This document shows, piece by piece, positions 18,794-29,656 of a stretch of 64,000 bases of DNA. Made by a program: the position numbers and the translations under genes. Source of the stretch: Kaistia hirudinis (lineage in GTDB: Bacteria > Pseudomonadota > Alphaproteobacteria > Rhizobiales > Kaistiaceae); the NCBI RefSeq assembly GCF_014196455.1, contig NZ_JACIDS010000006.1, positions 342,669 through 406,668 of the forward strand, in the 5' to 3' direction. Each line of letters begins with the position of its first letter. The first letter of the stretch is position 1. The notes under the pieces were generated by a model. The model worked only from the letters and a program-made list of their open reading frames with translations, had not been told where the DNA came from and did no database searches.

Positions 18794-20131
18794 CTAAGTA
18801 TCTGTCGACGCAGCGCTTATCGCGGACGGGAGAGGCTTGTCTGCGGTGGTGAAGGTCGGGAATTCGACTTTGAACAACGCGCCTTCCCCCGGCCGGCTCT
18901 CAATGTTCAAGCGGGCCCGGTGACGGTTCAGGATGTGCTTGACGATGGCGAGGCCGAGCCCCGTTCCGCGTTGCGCGCCGGTTCCGTCATTGGCCCGGTA
19001 GAACCGCTCGGTGAGCCGCGGGAGATGTTCGGCGGAAATGCCGGGACCGAAATCGCGCACACCGACGCCGACGAGCCCGCCATCCGCGCTCGCCTTGGCC
19101 TCGACGACAACGCGGCCGCCGGAGCGGCCATATTTGCAGGCGTTCTCAACGAGGTTCTGGAACACCTGCACCAGTTCGTCGCGGTCGCCCGCCACCAAAA
19201 GCGGCGTGGCCGGCAGAACCGTCTCGATCTGGACCGACTGTCCTTGGGCTTGCGGCTCCAGCGCATCCACGACGCCGCGGACAATCGCGACGACGTCGAC
19301 CGGCGAGTCCGGCCGCATATGCGCCTTCATCTCGATGCGCGACAGCGATAGCAGGTCGTCGATGAGCCGGCTCATACGGGTCGCCTGGTCATGCATGATG
19401 GCCAGGAAGCGTTCGCGTGCCTTGGTATCGTCGCGTGCCGGCCCCTGCAGCGTCTCGATGAAGCCGGCGAGCGAGGCGAGCGGCGTGCGCAGCTCGTGGC
19501 TCGCATTGGCGACGAAATCGACGCGGATCTTCTCGCTGCGCCGCTGCTCGGTGAAGTCGGAGATGATCAGGACGATGAAGCCCGGACGGCTCGCGTCATC
19601 CTTGGGGTCCATGCGCGAGAATGATGCGCGGTACCAGCGCTCGGTCGGAACCCGCTCCAGGAACTCGATCCGCTCGGCCGGCCCGCCGGCGGCGACGCGC
19701 TCGAAGGTGCGGACGAACTCCGGCGCTCTGAGGCGCAGCGTCAGCGGATCGCCGGGGCGGATCGGAAAGGCAGCCTCGGCATGACGGTTGGCGTAGCGGA
19801 CGACGCCGCGCCGATCGAGGATGATGCAGGATTCGGGCAGCGCATCCGCCATGCGCTTGACGCCCGTCTCGGGCCAGACCGAAGGCGGCGAGCGCCTGGC
19901 GAGACGCAAAGGCTCGATCCGCTCCTCGGCATAGACAATGCCGGTCGCGACGAGCATGAGCGCGAAGAGGAGCAATGCGGGGAGCGCCGCCAATTGACCG
20001 GTGACGACGAGCAACACGATCGCGGCGAACAGAATCCCGAGCAGAAGCCGCGCGTCCGCGATCTTCTGGAAGAAGCCGCGCGTGCGCACCGGGTCGGGAG
20101 CGTTGCCCTGCTCCTGGTCGTCTTCACTCAT
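18794..20131 (-). CDS. phoR: Phosphate regulon sensor histidine kinase PhoR
   Basis: Membrane histidine kinase that phosphorylates PhoB when phosphate is scarce. The 445-residue protein (start ATG 20131) has two N-terminal helices (about 28-46 and 47-67), a PAS domain (about 95-195) and the dimerisation box [16 protein letters not shown] with phospho-acceptor His212. The catalytic domain has the N box ([10 protein letters not shown]), G1 (VRDFGPGIS) and [13 protein letters not shown]. It lies upstream of pstS on the same strand and divergent from ppk2. Confidence 0.95.
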   Translation of the reverse strand: MSEDDQEQGNAPDPVRTRGFFQKIADARLLLGILFAAIVLLVVTGQLAALPALLLFALMLVATGIVYAEERIEPLRLARRSPPSVWPETGVKRMADALPESCIILDRRGVVRYANRHAEAAFPIRPGDPLTLRLRAPEFVRTFERVAAGGPAERIEFLERVPTERWYRASFSRMDPKDDASRPGFIVLIISDFTEQRRSEKIRVDFVANASHELRTPLASLAGFIETLQGPARDDTKARERFLAIMHDQATRMSRLIDDLLSLSRIEMKAHMRPDSPVDVVAIVRGVVDALEPQAQGQSVQIETVLPATPLLVAGDRDELVQVFQNLVENACKYGRSGGRVVVEAKASADGGLVGVGVRDFGPGISAEHLPRLTERFYRANDGTGAQRGTGLGLAIVKHILNRHRARLNIESRPGEGALFKVEFPTFTTADKPLPSAISAASTDT

Positions 20132-20303
20132 GCAGCAGCCTCGAACCCGCCTTCTCATCCACACGGGCAGTGGCGGCCTGCGCGGCCGCCATCGAACCGT
20201 CCGAATCCTTGGCAGAAGATGGCACAGGGTAGAGGACAAACCGACGACTTATGTGACAGAATCGCGCGCGACAGGCGGGACGCACGAAAAGGGCGCAAGA
20301 CCC

Positions 20304-21257
20304 ATGGCCAAAGAGAAGCTGAAGAAGGCGGACGCTGAGAATGTCGAGCCCGGGCAGGGTGTCGACACGCTGCCGTCCGTTCTGGTGCCCAACGTCGATG
20401 CCGCGCCGGTCACGCTGAAGTCGGGCAGCTTCGATCTGGACAATCCCGTCCTGCCATCCTGGGTCGAGGAAAAGGCGTTCAAGTCCGGCGGATATCCCTA
20501 TGACAGGCCGCTGAAGTCCGACAAATACGAGGAGGATCTGAAGGCGCTCCAGGTCGAGCTCGTCAAGCTCCAGCACTATGTCGTGACCCGCAAGCTGAAG
20601 CTGGTGCTGATCTTCGAAGGGCGCGATTCGGCCGGCAAGGGCGGCGCGATCTTTGCATTCCGCCAGTATCTCAATCCGCGCAGCGCCCGCGATGTCGCGC
20701 TGCCGAAGCCGTCCGAGACCGAAGCCGGCCAATGGTATTTCCAGCGCTATATCGCCGAGCTGCCGACGGCCGGCGAGATCGTGACGTTCGACCGCTCCTG
20801 GTACAACCGCGCCGGCGTCGAGCCGGTGATGGGGTTCTGCACGCCCGAGGAGCACAAGATCTTCCTGAAGCAGGCGCCGCGCTTCGAGGGCATGCTCGTC
20901 GAGGCGGGCACCATCCTGTTGAAGTTCTGGCTCGACATCGGCCAGGAAATGCAATTGAAGCGGTTCCACGAACGCCGGCACAATCCGCTCAAGATCTGGA
21001 AGCTCTCGCCCATGGACTACGCTGCGCTGGACAAATGGGACGCCTATTCGGCGGCGCGCGACCAGATGCTGGAGGCGACGCATTCCGGCCCAGCGCCGTG
21101 GACGGTCGCGCTGGCCAACGACAAGCGGCGGGCCCGTCTCAACATCATCCGCCATGTGCTCGGATCGGTGGATTACGACGGGCGCGACAAGACCATCGTC
21201 GGCAAGCCGGATCCGCTGATCCTCGGCCAGGGACTTTCTTTCCTCAAGAAGAAGTGA
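20304..21257 (+). CDS. ppk2: Polyphosphate kinase 2 (PPK2)
   Basis: Transfers phosphate between polyphosphate and nucleoside diphosphates. The 317-residue one-domain (class I type) protein has Walker [36 protein letters not shown], Walker [14 protein letters not shown] and the lid region [20 protein letters not shown]. The ATG at 20304 was chosen because the longer open frame covers unlikely sequence. It is divergent from phoR, so polyphosphate metabolism is physically tied to the phosphate regulon. I see only a half Pho-box-like CTGTCAC on the opposite strand at 20252-20258, not a full box. Confidence 0.93.
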   Translation: MAKEKLKKADAENVEPGQGVDTLPSVLVPNVDAAPVTLKSGSFDLDNPVLPSWVEEKAFKSGGYPYDRPLKSDKYEEDLKALQVELVKLQHYVVTRKLKLVLIFEGRDSAGKGGAIFAFRQYLNPRSARDVALPKPSETEAGQWYFQRYIAELPTAGEIVTFDRSWYNRAGVEPVMGFCTPEEHKIFLKQAPRFEGMLVEAGTILLKFWLDIGQEMQLKRFHERRHNPLKIWKLSPMDYAALDKWDAYSAARDQMLEATHSGPAPWTVALANDKRRARLNIIRHVLGSVDYDGRDKTIVGKPDPLILGQGLSFLKKK

Positions 21258-21312
21258 GAGTGAGTCCGTCGCCGCTGCCGGCATCGGGTCGGCGCCGCCG
21301 CCTATCCACGCC

Positions 21313-22497
21313 ATGAGCCAGCTCGACAACGTCCTTCGCCGATCGATCGCCCATATCGACCCTGCCGACTGGCAAGGGCGCGATCGGGTGTTCGCGAGCG
21401 CGCGCGAGGCCATGATCCGCCTGCTCCGCGTCTATGATCCGCCGCTGTCCGCTGACGATATCGATCGGAAGATCAAGGAGTTCGACGACGTCATCGGCGC
21501 GATCGAGGTCGAGTATCGCTGGGCGCGCCCCCTTGGGGACACGCTGGCGCTCGCTCCGCCGCGTCGGCCGGCCGCGCCAGTCCTGGCCGCCTTGCCGCCT
21601 CCCGAAGAGGACGAGGCGGACGAAGAGGATGAGGGCGCGGCTGTCGACACCGGGAGTGTCGACGAGGCGGACGAGCTCTATGCGGACGATCCGGATGACG
21701 AGGATTACGACGACTACGAAGATTATGACGGCGACGAATATCCATTTGACGGCGACGACGAGCCGCGGGGCGGCCTGTTCGGGCTGATCGACCGCATCGG
21801 CTGGCGCATGATCGCGGCGGTGATCGGCGCGGTCGTCATTGTCGGCCTCGCCGGATCGGCGCTTCTCGTTATGGGACACGGGTCCGGAAAGACCACTGCG
21901 TCCTCGCCGGAAACGCCGGCCGTCATCGATACGGCCGCGCCCGCATCCTCCGCACCGCCGCCGCAGGCCTCACCCGCTTTCGAGCCTCCCGCGACAGAGA
22001 CAGCCGCGGCCCAGCCTCAGCCCGAGGCCCAGCCTGTTGCACCCGGCGGGCTGGCGCTGGAGACACTCGTGCTGTTCGACGGCCGCGATCCGGGCGTCTT
22101 CCAGTCGACCTCCGACAATCCCGTCGTCTTCCAGGGCGACCAGGACGGCGGCTTTGCGCGCGTCTCGTCCTCGACGACCTCGGCCGGAGCCCGGGTGCGG
22201 ATCGGCCGCGGCGTCTATGAACGCATCGCGGGCCATCGGATCCGCATCGTGCTGGTCGCACGCGCCTCGCGGACCGCACCGGCGATGAATGTGCGCTTCG
22301 CCTATCAGAACGGCCGCGTCCAGAGCCCGTGGAGCGAGGTCAAGCTCGGGTCGAGCTACACCCCGCTCTCCGCGGAATGGACCGCGCCGCCGGAGCGCGG
22401 CGGCCCCGAAAACGATTCGCTGATCATCGAGCCCGGGATCCCGGGCGACGGCACGTCGATCGACGTCCGATCCGTCCGCATCGAGGTGCTGGGGTAG
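21313..22497 (+). CDS. Single-pass membrane protein with acidic N-terminal region
   Basis: I do not recognise this 394-residue protein. A helical N-terminal domain (1-75) is followed by a Pro-rich then very acidic stretch (about 97-155, many D/E and Y) and one membrane helix (MIAAVIGAVVIVGLAGSALLVMG, about 163-187). A Pro/Ala linker leads to a C-terminal beta-rich domain (about 245-394) reading like a jelly-roll/carbohydrate-binding fold. The expected topology is cytoplasmic N-terminus and periplasmic C-terminus. It follows ppk2 by 55 bases on the same strand. The C-terminal domain could bind cell-wall or surface sugars; that is a guess. Confidence 0.75.
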   Translation: MSQLDNVLRRSIAHIDPADWQGRDRVFASAREAMIRLLRVYDPPLSADDIDRKIKEFDDVIGAIEVEYRWARPLGDTLALAPPRRPAAPVLAALPPPEEDEADEEDEGAAVDTGSVDEADELYADDPDDEDYDDYEDYDGDEYPFDGDDEPRGGLFGLIDRIGWRMIAAVIGAVVIVGLAGSALLVMGHGSGKTTASSPETPAVIDTAAPASSAPPPQASPAFEPPATETAAAQPQPEAQPVAPGGLALETLVLFDGRDPGVFQSTSDNPVVFQGDQDGGFARVSSSTTSAGARVRIGRGVYERIAGHRIRIVLVARASRTAPAMNVRFAYQNGRVQSPWSEVKLGSSYTPLSAEWTAPPERGGPENDSLIIEPGIPGDGTSIDVRSVRIEVLG

Positions 22498-22515
22498 ACG
22501 CATCCGGCGGCCGGA

Positions 22516-24423
22516 TCAGCCGCCGAGATAGCCCCTCGTCTGCAGATAGGCGACGATACCATCCGCCATCGACTGGGCGTCGGTTTCCGTCGTCCTCAGA
22601 TGGATCTCCGGCGCTTCCGGCGCCTCGTAGGGACTGTCGATGCCGGTGAAGTTCCGGATCTTGCCTTCCCGCGCCTTGCGATAGAGCCCCTTCGCGTCGC
22701 GCGCCTCCGCGACTTCCAGCGGCGTGTCGACGAACACCTCGATGAATTCGCCCGCCTCGACGAGATCGCGCGCAAGGCGGCGTTCCGAGCGGAAGGGCGA
22801 AATGAAGGAGACGAGGACGATCAGCCCGGCATCGACGAAGAGCTTCGCCGTCTCCGCGACGCGGCGGATGTTCTCGACCCGGTCGGCATCGGTGAAGCCG
22901 AGGTCGCGGTTGAGGCCGTGGCGCACATTGTCGCCGTCGAGCAGATAGGTGTGCCGGCCGAGAAGGTTCAGCTTCTGCTCGACCAGATCGGCGATGGTGG
23001 ATTTCCCGGCCCCCGAAAGGCCCGTGAACCAGAGAATTGCCGGCTTCTGGCTCTTGGCGAGCGCCCGCGAGGCCTTGTCGACGGTGAGCGCCTGGCGGTG
23101 GATGTTGGTCGCACGGCGGAGGCCGAAGCGGATCATGCCCGCGGCGACCGTCTGGTTGGTGAAGCGGTCGATGAGAATGAACGCCCCCGTCGTCCGGTTC
23201 TCTTCATAGGCATCGAAGGCGACGGGCTCGGCGAGCGACAGGTTCGCGAAGCCGATGTCGTTCAGCGCCAGCGTCTTGGCGGCGAGCGGCTTCATCGTCT
23301 CGATTTCGAGCCGGTGCTTGAGCTCGCTCACGGCGGCGCCGACGACCCGCGTTCCGATCTTCATCAGATAGGGGCGCCCCGGCAGCATCGGCTCTTCGGC
23401 CATCCAGATCAGATGGGCGGCCACCTGGTCGGAAACCTCCGGGCGGGCCGTGGCCGGCGCCAGGATATCGCCGCGGGAAACGTCGATCTCGCGATCGAGC
23501 GTCAGCGTCACGGCGTCCTCCGCCGCGGCGCTCTCCCGGTCGCCATCATGGGTGACGATCCGGGCAACGCGGGCGGCATGGCCCGATCGCGCCACGACGA
23601 TCTCGTCGCCGACGCTGACCTCGCCCTCGGCAACCGTGCCCGCATAGCCGCGGAAGGAAAGATCCGGCCGGTTCACCCATTGCACCGGGAAGCGGAACGG
23701 CCGCGACGGCGCGAGTTCGGGCGCCAGGTCGACGGTCTCCAGATGTTCGATCAGCGTCGGTCCCCGATACCAGGGCATGCGCTCGCTCTGGAACGAGACA
23801 TTGTCGCCGAACCGGGCCGAGAGCGGGATGGCGACGCGGCTGGCGAAGCCGTAATGGCCGGCATCTTCGTCGAACGCGGCGACGATCCGCTCATAGACGG
23901 TGCGATCGAATTCCACGAGGTCGATCTTGTTGATCGCGAGCACGACATGGCGGATGCCGAGCAGCGCGGCGATGGTCGCATGGCGCCGGGTCTGGCTGAG
24001 GATGCCCTTGCGCGCATCGATCAGCAGCACGGCGAGATCGGCCGTCGAGGCGCCGGTCGCCATGTTGCGCGTGTACTGCTCGTGGCCCGGCGTGTCGGCG
24101 ACGATGAAGCGCCGCCGATCCGTCGCGAAGAAGCGATAGGCGACGTCGATCGTGATGCCCTGTTCGCGCTCCGCTTCCAGCCCGTCGACGAGCAGGGCGA
24201 AGTCCATGGCGTCGCCCGCCGTGCCGAACTTCTTCGAGTCCTTCTCGAGCGCGACGATCTGGTCGTCGAACAGGCGCTTCGAATCGTAGAGCAGCCGCCC
24301 GATGAGGGTCGACTTGCCGTCATCGACGCTGCCGCAGGTCAGGAAGCGCAACGTTCCCTTATCGGGCTCGGCACGTGCGCTCGCTTCGCTCGCGAGCTGC
24401 AGCACGGTGAAGGGCTCGCTCAT
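22516..24423 (-). CDS. cysNC: Fused sulfate adenylyltransferase GTPase subunit and APS kinase
   Basis: Activates sulfate: CysN is the GTPase driving APS formation with CysD, and CysC phosphorylates APS to PAPS. The 635-residue protein has an EF-Tu-like GTPase half (GSVDDGKST 31-39, DTPGHEQY 110-117, NKIDLV) and a C-terminal APS kinase (Walker [10 protein letters not shown] 468-476, [30 protein letters not shown]). The fusion resembles rhizobial NodQ/CysNC. Its start overlaps the cysD stop (ATGA). Confidence 0.95.
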   Translation of the reverse strand: MSEPFTVLQLASEASARAEPDKGTLRFLTCGSVDDGKSTLIGRLLYDSKRLFDDQIVALEKDSKKFGTAGDAMDFALLVDGLEAEREQGITIDVAYRFFATDRRRFIVADTPGHEQYTRNMATGASTADLAVLLIDARKGILSQTRRHATIAALLGIRHVVLAINKIDLVEFDRTVYERIVAAFDEDAGHYGFASRVAIPLSARFGDNVSFQSERMPWYRGPTLIEHLETVDLAPELAPSRPFRFPVQWVNRPDLSFRGYAGTVAEGEVSVGDEIVVARSGHAARVARIVTHDGDRESAAAEDAVTLTLDREIDVSRGDILAPATARPEVSDQVAAHLIWMAEEPMLPGRPYLMKIGTRVVGAAVSELKHRLEIETMKPLAAKTLALNDIGFANLSLAEPVAFDAYEENRTTGAFILIDRFTNQTVAAGMIRFGLRRATNIHRQALTVDKASRALAKSQKPAILWFTGLSGAGKSTIADLVEQKLNLLGRHTYLLDGDNVRHGLNRDLGFTDADRVENIRRVAETAKLFVDAGLIVLVSFISPFRSERRLARDLVEAGEFIEVFVDTPLEVAEARDAKGLYRKAREGKIRNFTGIDSPYEAPEAPEIHLRTTETDAQSMADGIVAYLQTRGYLGG

Positions 24424-25331
24424 CAGAAATACCCCTCACGCTTCTTCTTCTCCATCGAGCCGCTCTCGTCGTGATCGATCAGCCGGCCCTGCCGCTCGGA
24501 GGTCGTCACCGAGAAGGTCTCGTGCACGATCTCCTCGACGCTGGCGGCGTCGGATTCGACCGCCGCCGTCAGCGGATAGCAGCCGAGTGTGCGGAAACGG
24601 ACGCGCTTCATCTCCGGCACCTCTCCGGGGAGGAGGCGCATGCGCGCGTCATCGGCCATGATCAGCTGGCCGCCACGCCGCACGACCGGTCGGTCCGCCG
24701 CGAGATAGAGCGGGACGATCGGGATCGCTTCGGCCAGGATGTATTCCCAGATGTCGAGCTCGGTCCAGTTGGAGAGCGGGAAGACGCGGATCGTCTCGCC
24801 CTTGGCGATGCGGGTATTGTAGAGCGACCAGAGCTCGGGGCGCTGGTTCTTGGGGTCCCAGCCGTGATGGGCGGAGCGGAAGGAGAAGATCCGCTCCTTG
24901 GCCCGGCTCTTCTCCTCGTCGCGCCGGGCGCCACCGAAGGCGGCATCGTAGCCGCCGGCATCGAGCGCCTGCTTCAGCGCCTCGGTCTTCATGATCTGCG
25001 TATAATTGGACGAGCCGTGATCGAACGGATTGACGCCCGCCGCCGCGCCTTGCTGGTTGGTGTGCACCTTCAGATCGAGGCCCAGCCGCGCGGCCGTCTC
25101 GTCGCGGAAGGCGATCATCTCGCGGAACTTCCACGTCGTATCGACGTGGAGCAGCGGGAAGGGAGGCCGCGCGGGGAAGAACGCCTTCATCGCCAGATGC
25201 AGCATGACCGACGAATCCTTGCCGATCGAATAGAGCATCACGGGATTTTCGAAGGTTGCGACGACCTCACGCAGGATGAAGATCGACTCGGCTTCGAGGC
25301 GGCGAAGATGAAGCGGAAGTGCGCTGGTCAT
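24423..25331 (-). CDS. cysD: Sulfate adenylyltransferase subunit 2
   Basis: Catalytic adenylyltransferase subunit forming APS from ATP and sulfate. The 302-residue PP-loop protein has [14 protein letters not shown] (about 34-47), [34 protein letters not shown] and [14 protein letters not shown]. It is the first gene of cysD-cysNC and overlaps the latter by three bases. A gap of about 140 bases separates it from cysQ on the same strand; I see no convincing promoter in it. Confidence 0.96.
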   Translation of the reverse strand: MTSALPLHLRRLEAESIFILREVVATFENPVMLYSIGKDSSVMLHLAMKAFFPARPPFPLLHVDTTWKFREMIAFRDETAARLGLDLKVHTNQQGAAAGVNPFDHGSSNYTQIMKTEALKQALDAGGYDAAFGGARRDEEKSRAKERIFSFRSAHHGWDPKNQRPELWSLYNTRIAKGETIRVFPLSNWTELDIWEYILAEAIPIVPLYLAADRPVVRRGGQLIMADDARMRLLPGEVPEMKRVRFRTLGCYPLTAAVESDAASVEEIVHETFSVTTSERQGRLIDHDESGSMEKKKREGYF

Positions 25332-25473
25332 GGAGATCTCCGGAACGCAGCGAAACTAGACCTCCGCAGGGAGCAGGCCGAGATATGCGCGTCGCGTAGA
25401 TTCCCTGATGCGTTGTCGCGCTTGGCGCGAATGGCGCATGGCGAGAAATCCCGTTCCAGATAACTCTATCGTC

Positions 25474-26322
25474 TTAGTCGTCTTTGCGAATGTCGAGGCG
25501 CCCGCCGGCAATGAAGGACGGGTTCCGGTAGGTGTCGAGGCCCACACCCGATTTCGGTCCATAGACCAGCGGCTCGCCCTCGGGCGTGGTCACCATGCCG
25601 CCGGCCGCGCGGAGCACCGCATCGCCGGCTGCGGTATCCCACTGCATGGTCGGCCCGAAGCGGGGATAGAGGTCCGCCCGGCCCGACGCGATCAGGCAGA
25701 ATTTGAGCGAGGAGCCGGCCGGCACGATGGAAGCGCCGGGATAGCGTTCGATGAAGGCGTCCGTCTGCGAGGTGCGGTGGGAACGGCTCGCCACGATGCG
25801 GAGTGGCGCTGCGGGCTGCGCCACGGCGACGGCCCGCCGCTCGGCGATCCGCCCCGCCTCGATGCGCATTTCCTCGGCGCCGGCGCCGAGACGCCCCGCG
25901 AAGAGAACGTCGCGAGCCGGCGCGTAGACGACGCCGGCAATGGGAATGCCGGCTTCGATCAGCGCGATGTTGACGGTGAACTCGCCATTGCGCGAAACAA
26001 ATTCGCGCGTGCCGTCGACAGGATCGACGAGGAAGAAGCGGCTCACCACATCCGGTATGATGCCGCCGCAGCAGGCCTCTTCGGCCACGACCGGAATGCC
26101 GGGTGCGATCCGCGCGAGAGCCGCCAGAATGATGATCTCGGCGCGGCGGTCGGCTTCGGTGACCGGCGAGGCATCATCCTTCGCGTCGACCGAAAAGTCG
26201 CGACCATAGATCGCCATCACTTCGGTACCGGCCGACAGCGCCGCCGCCACCATGCCTTCGAGCAGCGTGGCCTCGTCGGCTGATTCGCCGGGGACCGACG
26301 ACATCGATTGAGCTTGCATCAC
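25474..26322 (-). CDS. cysQ: 3'(2'),5'-bisphosphate nucleotidase CysQ
   Basis: Dephosphorylates PAP, the by-product of PAPS use, so it fits upstream of cysD-cysNC. The 282-residue inositol-monophosphatase-fold protein has the metal-site motifs VVAEE, DPVDGTREFVSRNGEFTVNIAL and WDTAAGDAVLRAAGG. The start could be 26322, 26319 or a Met six codons in; I give the longest. The neighbourhood supports CysQ over a general inositol phosphatase. Confidence 0.9.
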   Translation of the reverse strand: MMQAQSMSSVPGESADEATLLEGMVAAALSAGTEVMAIYGRDFSVDAKDDASPVTEADRRAEIIILAALARIAPGIPVVAEEACCGGIIPDVVSRFFLVDPVDGTREFVSRNGEFTVNIALIEAGIPIAGVVYAPARDVLFAGRLGAGAEEMRIEAGRIAERRAVAVAQPAAPLRIVASRSHRTSQTDAFIERYPGASIVPAGSSLKFCLIASGRADLYPRFGPTMQWDTAAGDAVLRAAGGMVTTPEGEPLVYGPKSGVGLDTYRNPSFIAGGRLDIRKDD

Positions 26323-26373
26323 GCCTCGCTGGCCGTCTGGAATTCAGCGCCCGGACGACCTCTTAGCGCCATT

Positions 26374-26399
26374 GCGCGCCGCGACCAAGCGCGGCGCGC
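26374..26399 (-). terminator. Hairpin downstream of alanine dehydrogenase
   Basis: A perfect 10-bp stem (GCGCGCCGCG at 26374-26383 with its complement at 26390-26399) closes a 6-base loop about 20 bases after the ald stop. There is no T run, so function as a terminator or 3' stabiliser is uncertain. Confidence 0.45.
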
Positions 26400-26420
26400 C
26401 CCGTGGCGCAGGGACCAGCC

Positions 26421-27533
<1,113 letters not shown>

Positions 27534-27668
27534 GGTGATGATCCCCTGGTATTTTCTGGATGTCGCGCAGGATATCGCCGCTCCAGATGCGGTTCTGTGC
27601 TAATTCATGTCTCCGAAAGTCATTCAGCGCACATTTGATGCGTTGAACGCCGCTGCGGAGGCGAATCC

Positions 27669-28148
27669 ATGCATCTGGACGAATTTGATCGCAGGATCGT
27701 CGGGCAATTGGCCCGCGATGGGCGTCTTTCGACGGTGGAGTTGGCCGATCGGGTCGGGCTGTCGCCCTCGGCCGTCACGCGCCGCCTGCAGCGCCTCGAG
27801 CAGGACGGCGTCATTGCGGGCTATCGCGCCGTGATCGATCCGGCGGCGGTCGGGCTCGGCATCACCGCCTTCGTCGAAATCTCACTCGAGCGGCAGAACG
27901 ATGAGGCCCTGAAGGCGTTCGAGGCGGCGGCGCGGAAGTGTCCCAACATCCTGTCGCTGCATCTGATGTCGGGCTCAAGCGACTATCTGCTCCGCATCGT
28001 CGCGCGCGATCTCTCCGATTTCGAGCGTCTGCACGCCAATGTCCTCGGCCATCTGCCGGGCGTGGCGCGGATCGAATCCAAGTTCGCGCTGCGCGAGGCC
28101 ATCGAGCGACCGTTGATGGTGGTGCCCGAGAGACCGCCGCGCAGCTGA
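27669..28148 (+). CDS. Lrp/AsnC family transcriptional regulator
   Basis: The 159-residue regulator has an N-terminal helix-turn-helix (DEFDRRIVGQLARDGRLSTVELADRVGLSPSAVTRRLQRLEQDGVI, about 4-48) and a C-terminal RAM/AsnC ligand domain (about 65-145, FVEISLERQ...LMSGSSDYLLRI). It is divergent from ald across about 135 bases and most likely controls ald (AldR-like). The ligand is probably alanine or another amino acid; this is inference from context. Confidence 0.88.
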   Translation: MHLDEFDRRIVGQLARDGRLSTVELADRVGLSPSAVTRRLQRLEQDGVIAGYRAVIDPAAVGLGITAFVEISLERQNDEALKAFEAAARKCPNILSLHLMSGSSDYLLRIVARDLSDFERLHANVLGHLPGVARIESKFALREAIERPLMVVPERPPRS

Positions 28149-28247
28149 TCGCGACTGGCATATGGCGCCGTCGGACGCTATGCGAGAAGACGAGCCGCGC
28201 CGGCCGGAGGAGAACGGTGAGCCGGCTCGCAAGGGAGGAGCGCGCTG

Positions 28248-28775
28248 ATGCCGCCGATGAAGATCGACCCCAATCCCCGGATGCCCTACCAGCATCCGAT
28301 GCCGAAGGAGACGCTGCCCGACATCGTCATCCCCGATGCGGTTCCTGCTGACGAGCGGGTCTGGGTACCGCAGTCCGAGCGCGTCTGGTTCCGCCCGCTC
28401 TGCCTCAATCGCTCGCAGGGCTACTGGATGAACCTCTTGCGCGTGCGCAAGTCAGGCGTCCTCAGCCGCCATCGCCATCCCCAGGCCGTGCACGGCTATG
28501 TCATCAAGGGCCGCTGGCACTATCTGGAGCACGATTGGGTGGCGGAGGAGGGCGGCTATGTCTTCGAACCCCCGGGCGAGACCCATACGCTGGTCGTGCC
28601 CGACGATGTCGAGGAGATGATCACGCTCTTCCAGGTCAACGGCATCATGTACTACGTCGATGCCTATGGCGAGCCGCTCGGCTTCGAGGACGTCTTCACC
28701 AAGATCGACATGTGCCGCGCGCATTACGAGAAGGTCGGCCTCGGCGCAGACTATGTCGACCAGTTCATCCGCTGA
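28248..28775 (+). CDS. Cupin-domain protein (DHAP-dioxygenase-like)
   Basis: The 175-residue single-domain cupin has the metal-ligand motif SRHRHPQAVHGYVIKGRWHYLEHDW and a second histidine in PPGETHTLVV. The overall pattern resembles the 2,4'-dihydroxyacetophenone dioxygenase/ChrR-like cupin group. The ATG at 28248 has GGGAGGAG upstream. It follows the Lrp gene by 99 bases on the same strand. Substrate cannot be assigned; an aromatic ketone dioxygenase role is only a possibility. Confidence 0.75.
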   Translation: MPPMKIDPNPRMPYQHPMPKETLPDIVIPDAVPADERVWVPQSERVWFRPLCLNRSQGYWMNLLRVRKSGVLSRHRHPQAVHGYVIKGRWHYLEHDWVAEEGGYVFEPPGETHTLVVPDDVEEMITLFQVNGIMYYVDAYGEPLGFEDVFTKIDMCRAHYEKVGLGADYVDQFIR

Positions 28776-28915
28776 GGGGAGCGTTTGGCGCGGCGGTCGT
28801 TTCCTGGCTGGCGTGACCGCAAGGGCATAACGAGCCGGCGTGGATCGCCAATGGCCATCCGTGATGCTGCGCCGCACCTTCACGGATTTGTCAGATATGC
28901 TGCACTGCACTCGCG

Positions 28916-28944
28916 TTGACGCGGCGCACCATAATGCGCATTAT
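28916..28944 (+). promoter_or_regulatory. Promoter of candidate small RNA, overlapping a palindrome
   Basis: TTGACG (28916-28921) is separated by 17 bases from CATTAT (28939-28944). The -10 lies within ATAATGCGCATTAT (28931-28944), a perfect 14-bp palindrome that could be a repressor site. Confidence 0.6.
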
Positions 28945-28949
28945 CGGGA

Positions 28950-29021
28950 CGTTGCTGTCCTAAAGCATACTCCCTCCCTAAAGCCCGCCGGCGCGACTCG
29001 TCGCTCCGGCGGGTATTTGTT
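28950..29021 (+). ncRNA. Candidate small RNA with anti-SD motif
   Basis: A transcript of about 72 bases would run from the promoter at 28916-28944 to a strong Rho-independent terminator. The terminator stem is 28984-28991 with 29006-29013, extended by GCGAC/GTCGC inside, followed by TATTTGTT. Between them an A/U-flanked single-stranded stretch carries CTCCCTCCCT (28970-28979), complementary to Shine-Dalgarno sequences. Rhizobial trans-acting sRNAs such as the alpha-r14/suhB group expose similar motifs. No ORF fits. Family membership is not established. Confidence 0.55.
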
Positions 29022-29209
29022 GTCCGCTCCTGCGTTTGATGCTGTGCCTCTTCGAGGTCGCCGCCCGGTGGGGCCTCACAGCGCGCGGCTGCCGCCATCG
29101 ATCTTTGCCGGTGAAGAGAACTGGTACCGACACGAACATCGGCGAAATGCGCGGCTCGACCTGTTGGTCGGCTACGGCGCGCAGCTCGGATGCATCTTGA
29201 ATGGGAAAA
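29022..29209. other. Gene-free stretch before tRNA-Phe
   Basis: Between the candidate sRNA terminator and the tRNA-Phe 3' end I see no supported gene or repeat. Plus-strand frames open here lack a ribosome binding site and homology. Confidence 0.5.
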
Positions 29210-29285
<76 letters not shown>

Positions 29286-29325
29286 CCGGCGCCGGTGGGT
29301 CGTGCCACGAGCGCGAAGACACGGC

Positions 29326-29354
29326 CTTATAGGGGAGCGCGGCAGGCCTGTCCA
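29326..29354 (-). promoter_or_regulatory. Promoter of tRNA-Phe
   Basis: On the minus strand TGGACA (29349-29354) is followed after exactly 17 bases by TATAAG (29326-29331), about 40 bases before the mature tRNA 5' end. Confidence 0.75.
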
Positions 29355-29429
29355 GAGGTCCGAGTGGGCTCTTCGAGCCTGTGGAAAGCTGTCGCGGCGA
29401 CGGCGCGAAAGCCGGCTGCGCAGGGGCGT

Positions 29430-29645
29430 TCAGGCCTCTTCCTCGTCGTCCTCGCCTTCGCCTTCCACCGCGGCGATCGCATAGGCGCCCGTCAGCCAGC
29501 GATGCAGGTCGACATCCTTGCAGCGCTTGGAACAGAAGGGATAGGCGGCGCGCGTCGATTCCTGGCCGCAGATGGGGCAGGGCCGCGGCGGCCGCAGGGG
29601 TACCACCTCGGCAGACGGCTTCGTGCCCTGCTTGCCCTTGCTCAT
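29430..29645 (-). CDS. yacG: DNA gyrase inhibitor/zinc-finger protein YacG
   Basis: Small zinc protein that binds GyrB and inhibits gyrase in E. coli. The 71-residue protein has the YacG zinc site (RPCPICG then YPFCSKRCKDVDLHRWL) and an acidic C-terminal tail (EGEGEDDEEEA). The ATG at 29645 starts just after the maf stop; the longer open frame upstream is maf DNA read out of frame. Confidence 0.9.
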   Translation of the reverse strand: MSKGKQGTKPSAEVVPLRPPRPCPICGQESTRAAYPFCSKRCKDVDLHRWLTGAYAIAAVEGEGEDDEEEA

Positions 29646-29656
29646 GCTCTCGATCC

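Noticed and set aside
20250..20280. Pho box between phoR and ppk2
   Set aside because: CTGTCAC and CTGTCGC occur on the minus strand but 15 bases apart instead of 11, so they do not make a proper box.
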